NCBI GenBank assembly: GCA_047639575.1
Contig: JBLIOB010000054.1
Location: 1 to 18,658 of the forward strand
DNA from: JBLIOB01 sp047639575
GTDB lineage: Bacteria; Bacteroidota; Bacteroidia; Flavobacteriales_D; Parvicellaceae
DNA: 18,658 nt
Direction of reading: 5' to 3'
Shown here: one piece after another, positions 15,374 through 18,658 of the stretch
How the letters are laid out: every line of letters starts with the position of its first letter
Numbering within the stretch: position 1 is the stretch's first letter
Notes under the pieces: generated by a model
The model's database searches: none
Told to the model about the DNA's origin: nothing
Seen by the model: the letters and a program-made list of their open reading frames with translations, nothing else
Made by a program: the position numbers and the translations under genes

Positions 15374-18298
15374 ATGATTCAATCCGTTAGGTTCTTCTTT
15401 ATTGGCGTAATGCTTATCACTTCAAGCTTCTTATTCGCTCAGGATATTGATTTTGTCGTGCAAACTGGACATTCGTCTGGGGTTACTTGTGCAAAATTCA
15501 ATAATGAAGGAAGGCTTATTGCAACCGGTGGTGAAGACTACAATGTTGTGCTGTGGGAAGTGGAATCTGGAAGGCAATTGCGTTTGCTTAATGGTCATGA
15601 AAACGTAGTCAATGAGATTCTATTTTTAAAATCAGATTCGGTCCTTATCAGCTGTTCTGATGATCGTAGAATTAAAATGTGGAACGCATTAACCGGAGAG
15701 GTTGTTAAAGAGTGGTGGCTACCTGAACAAGTTAAAGCCATCGCTTTAAATGAAGACAACAGTACTTTATATTGTGCCGCAAAGGATTTATATAAAATTG
15801 ACTTAGCAAAGACCGAAGCCGAATTACTTCGAAAAACCACAAAACATCCATACACCGAAGTCAATGTTGGAAAAGAGGATCTGATCATTTTTGGAAGTGA
15901 GAAAGAACACCGTTTTTACCAGTTAAAAGACGGAAAAGAAACGAAAGGAACGGGAAGTATGGTAAAGACCGCACTTTCACGCTCTAAAGACCTACTTTTT
16001 GTTTCGTCTAAGAATGGTCACATCAGCTCATATAAACTGAAAGAGGGCCGTTATCATTTTGATAGAACAATTATTTCAGAAACGATAAAAAGAAATGCAA
16101 GTAAAAGCCTCGTAGCCAGTGATAAACATTTAATCCAATTCTCAAGAGAAGGAACATTAACGTCTCACAACTACAAAGAAGGAGTGTTTTATAGATATTT
16201 TAGAGCACATGATTACGGTGCAACTGCAGTAGACTTCCATCCAAATAACAACCTCTTTGTAAGTGCTGGATTAGATGGAAGAATATTTCTTTGGGATCAT
16301 CAATCGGGCGCATTGATTCGGGAATTAAAAAGTTTTAGTTCGCAGATTAATTTCGCAAAATTCTCAAATGATGATCAATCAATAATCCTCGGGTATAATG
16401 ACGGTCTCATCAGAATTTGGGATTTAGAATATGGCGGAGGTTTAGAAACTTACCAGTTTAGATTGAGTCGGAAAAAAATAAGAAAAGGTTGGAAATACCA
16501 TGTTACCGAATTGGTAAGCCAAGATACTACTGAATATAAGTTTCGTGTTGTCTTAAGCAAGAAATACCCAGGATCAGTTTCCTTTAAAGAATGCAGGTTC
16601 TATGACTTTAATTGGAACACAACTACTCGGGAGTCCGAGCTGACAGAGCGATTTATTGACAACTACGATAAAGAGGAGAAGACAGTCCTTGACCTGTTAG
16701 AAGACAAGAACTTGTTTTATGAAGATTCAAACTTAACGGCAACAGCCGTAGACAAAAGAGTTGTATTGAATACGGTGGAGCCACATGATATTTCCCATCA
16801 TCAATTAAGTCATACTACCCCAATTACTACAATTGATTACAATGAAAAGAGAGGTTTGTTTATTTCATCGGCATGGGATGGACAAATATTATTACACGAT
16901 AAAGAATTGAGGCCACTGGCTAGATTGGTAGCGATCAATCAAAATGATTTTGTGATTTTGACTAATAATAATTATTACTATTCAACTAAAGGAGCGTTGC
17001 AGTCTGTGGCTTTTGCAGTGGGAGATCGAGCAGTGTCATTTTCGCAGTTTGATATGTTCTTTAATAGACCGGATATTGTTTACGATTTGCTTCCATTTGG
17101 AAACGACCAGTTAGTAGCCAACTTTAAAAAGATCTACGAAAAACGCTTGTCTAGATTAAATGTAACTGAAGCGGATATAAGTATCAATGAAAAAATGCCA
17201 TCTGCTAGAATTGATTACGCTAATAAGGCAATCACCAAGGATTCAACGGTAACAATTAAAGTAATCGCTTACGATGAAGAAGAATTGAAAGCGCTACATG
17301 TTTTAGTAGATGGAGTTCCTCTGCATGGGTCAAAAGGAAAAGAAATATCAGGGACAATGCATCAAGAAGATGTTACAATAGCATTGAAAAGTGGTATTAA
17401 TGAAATAGAAGTCTTTGTTGAAAATTCAAAAGCTGTTGGTAGTTTAAAACAGTCACTCTTGGTTAAGTCAGACCTGAAGAAAGTAACACCGGACTTATAT
17501 TTTGTTGGTATAGGGGCTTCGGATTACCTGGATACTAATTTCAATTTAAACTATGCAGCTAAGGATATTACTGATGTTACAAAGTTGATTAGAAAGTCCA
17601 AAGCGTTTGATGGCGTTTATACAAAGACGTTTATCAATAATCAAATTCGAAAAGACAGTTTAAAAGAAATCGAATCTTTCTTGGCTCATGCGAGCGTAAA
17701 TGATGTTGTTATTGTCTATTACGCAGGCCATGGAGTACTTAATAATAATTTCGATTACTTCTTAGGCAGCTATGATATGAACTTTTCCAAGCCAGAAGAA
17801 AAAGGGCTGTCTTACGATTATTTGGAAGAAATTTTAATGGATTGTAACAGCCGCCAAAAACTAATATTTCTAGACGCATGTCACAGTGGTGAAATTGATA
17901 AAGAAGAAGTTCAAATTTCCAAAGATACCGTAGCTGCAACAGATGTGATTTTTAGAACAGCTGGAATTCATATAGAGTCAACTGAAACTTTAAATGCAAT
18001 TGAAGGAGCGAAGATGATTTTTGCGGATCTAAAAGCCAATACAGGAATCACCGTAATATCTAGTGCCGGTGGAACCGAGTTTGCCGTTGAAAGTAATAAA
18101 TGGCAAAACGGTGTGTTTACTTACAGCCTAATTCATGGGTTGAAGGATAAAAAGTCTGGCCTTGATAATAAGGGGGAAGTAACAGTATTCGATTTGCTGA
18201 AATTTTTGAAAAAAGAAGTAAACGTACTAACCAGTGGTCAACAACAGCCTACGTATAGAAGTGAGAACATTCAAAATAATTTTGTGATATGGAGATAA
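15374..18298 (+). CDS. Secreted WD40-repeat caspase family (C14-like) protein
   Basis: A 974-residue exported protein that joins a WD40 propeller to a caspase-like protease. Residues 1-22 are a signal peptide ending FAQ. WD40 units are visible at about 32-63 (GHSSGVTCAKF ... VVLWEV), 74-104 (GHENVVNEILF ... IKMWNA), 278-308 (AHDYGATAVDF ... IFLWDH), 320-351 (IRIWDL) and 480-510; weaker blades lie between. A conserved-looking block at 526-568 (FVILTNNNYYYSTKGAL ... FNRPDIV) and an Ig-like domain (about 608-698) follow. The caspase fold starts near 705 (PDLYFVGIGASDY). The catalytic dyad is present: His786 in YYAGHG and Cys836 in DACHSG. The pocket motif SSAGGTEFAVESNKWQNGVFTYSLIHGL lies near 895-922. 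It is thus a probably active cysteine protease outside the cytoplasm. Its target and trigger are unknown. The gene overlaps the next one by 10 bp. Confidence 0.93.
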   Translation: MIQSVRFFFIGVMLITSSFLFAQDIDFVVQTGHSSGVTCAKFNNEGRLIATGGEDYNVVLWEVESGRQLRLLNGHENVVNEILFLKSDSVLISCSDDRRIKMWNALTGEVVKEWWLPEQVKAIALNEDNSTLYCAAKDLYKIDLAKTEAELLRKTTKHPYTEVNVGKEDLIIFGSEKEHRFYQLKDGKETKGTGSMVKTALSRSKDLLFVSSKNGHISSYKLKEGRYHFDRTIISETIKRNASKSLVASDKHLIQFSREGTLTSHNYKEGVFYRYFRAHDYGATAVDFHPNNNLFVSAGLDGRIFLWDHQSGALIRELKSFSSQINFAKFSNDDQSIILGYNDGLIRIWDLEYGGGLETYQFRLSRKKIRKGWKYHVTELVSQDTTEYKFRVVLSKKYPGSVSFKECRFYDFNWNTTTRESELTERFIDNYDKEEKTVLDLLEDKNLFYEDSNLTATAVDKRVVLNTVEPHDISHHQLSHTTPITTIDYNEKRGLFISSAWDGQILLHDKELRPLARLVAINQNDFVILTNNNYYYSTKGALQSVAFAVGDRAVSFSQFDMFFNRPDIVYDLLPFGNDQLVANFKKIYEKRLSRLNVTEADISINEKMPSARIDYANKAITKDSTVTIKVIAYDEEELKALHVLVDGVPLHGSKGKEISGTMHQEDVTIALKSGINEIEVFVENSKAVGSLKQSLLVKSDLKKVTPDLYFVGIGASDYLDTNFNLNYAAKDITDVTKLIRKSKAFDGVYTKTFINNQIRKDSLKEIESFLAHASVNDVVIVYYAGHGVLNNNFDYFLGSYDMNFSKPEEKGLSYDYLEEILMDCNSRQKLIFLDACHSGEIDKEEVQISKDTVAATDVIFRTAGIHIESTETLNAIEGAKMIFADLKANTGITVISSAGGTEFAVESNKWQNGVFTYSLIHGLKDKKSGLDNKGEVTVFDLLKFLKKEVNVLTSGQQQPTYRSENIQNNFVIWR

Positions 18299-18658
18299 AT
18301 TTAAAATCCATATTAGTTTGTCTGTTGATGACAAGTGTAGTGCTAAGCGCTAAAAGTCAGGAACATTTTTTAGCCATTGGAGTTTCTACTCACCCAAAAT
18401 CAATTAAGAATATAATGTCAACTGGACTTGTTCCTCAAGTTGATTTTGCAATTGGTGGGTATGTCAATAATTTCCATTTAGACGCTCAAGTAAATTCGGG
18501 TAAAGCATATTTTGTTAACCTAAGTAACAGAGTTAAGTACAATAAAAATGCAGTGTCGGTTAATTTACAAGCTGGGTTTAGTTCGTATAACTATAGTTTT
18601 GGACTCTCGGTTACCGATTCTTTGTCGTCCGAAATAAAAGATCCAATAAACGCACCAC
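18289..18658 (+). CDS. Secreted beta-rich protein of unknown function (partial)
   Basis: The ATG at 18289 lies inside the last codons of the caspase gene (10-bp overlap, different frame), and the frame stays open to the window end (123 codons visible). The N-terminus MEINLKSILVCLLMTSVVLSAKSQ is a signal peptide with likely cleavage near AKSQ. The mature part alternates hydrophobic and polar residues in short strands rich in Gly, Tyr and Asn (DFAIGGYVNNFHLDAQV, AVSVNLQAGFSSYNYSFGLSV). This suggests an outer-membrane barrel or another beta-sheet protein. I do not recognise a family. The overlap implies coupled translation with the WD40-caspase, so a partner, substrate or membrane anchor for it is a reasonable guess but not shown. 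Confidence 0.72.
   Translation, partial: MEINLKSILVCLLMTSVVLSAKSQEHFLAIGVSTHPKSIKNIMSTGLVPQVDFAIGGYVNNFHLDAQVNSGKAYFVNLSNRVKYNKNAVSVNLQAGFSSYNYSFGLSVTDSLSSEIKDPINAP

Overview
The window is AT-rich DNA from a member of the Bacteroidota, most likely a marine or free-living flavobacterium-like lineage. I infer this from a type IX secretion (T9SS) C-terminal sorting domain, FG-GAP/ASPIC proteins, a DUF5723-TSP3-OmpA fusion, a WG-repeat protein, the long form of urocanate hydratase, and promoter-like elements of the Bacteroidota type (-33 TTG, 19-20 nt spacer, -7 TAnnTTTG). Genus and species cannot be told from the window. There are no rRNA, tRNA, CRISPR, transposase or phage genes.

Layout. Positions 1-9047 are read on the minus strand. 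In transcription order they hold a small DUF5522-type cysteine protein, urocanate hydratase (hutU), a large secreted multidomain adhesin-like protein with a T9SS sorting domain that ends at a clear terminator, a 1088-residue secreted FG-GAP/ASPIC-UnbV protein, and a truncated HTTM / vitamin K-dependent gamma-carboxylase-like membrane protein. The last of these overlaps the FG-GAP gene and has only a TTG start, so an ATG-based gene finder misses it. Positions 9195-12446 are read on the plus strand: a PLP-dependent ACC deaminase/D-cysteine desulfhydrase-family enzyme, a secreted GH73 glucosaminidase with two LysM domains, two tandem terminators, and a secreted WG-repeat protein. The WG gene converges on an OmpA-family gene (12680-15148, minus). 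The gap between them is filled by an 8-bp-unit pyrimidine-rich tandem repeat; the plus strand has no G for 256 nt. From 15374 the plus strand encodes a secreted WD40-caspase (metacaspase-like) protein whose end overlaps by 10 bp a second secreted protein, cut by the window end.

How the genes relate. Most products are envelope or secreted proteins: peptidoglycan hydrolase, OmpA anchor, T9SS cargo, calcium-binding propeller protein, WG and WD40-caspase proteins. The two metabolic enzymes (hutU, PLP enzyme) look like isolated genes; no other hut genes are present. The points most worth following are the carboxylase-like gene translationally overlapped with a secreted protein full of calcium-binding loops, the exported WD40-caspase with its overlapping partner, and the G-free repeat, which has the composition expected of a Rho-loading site between convergent genes.
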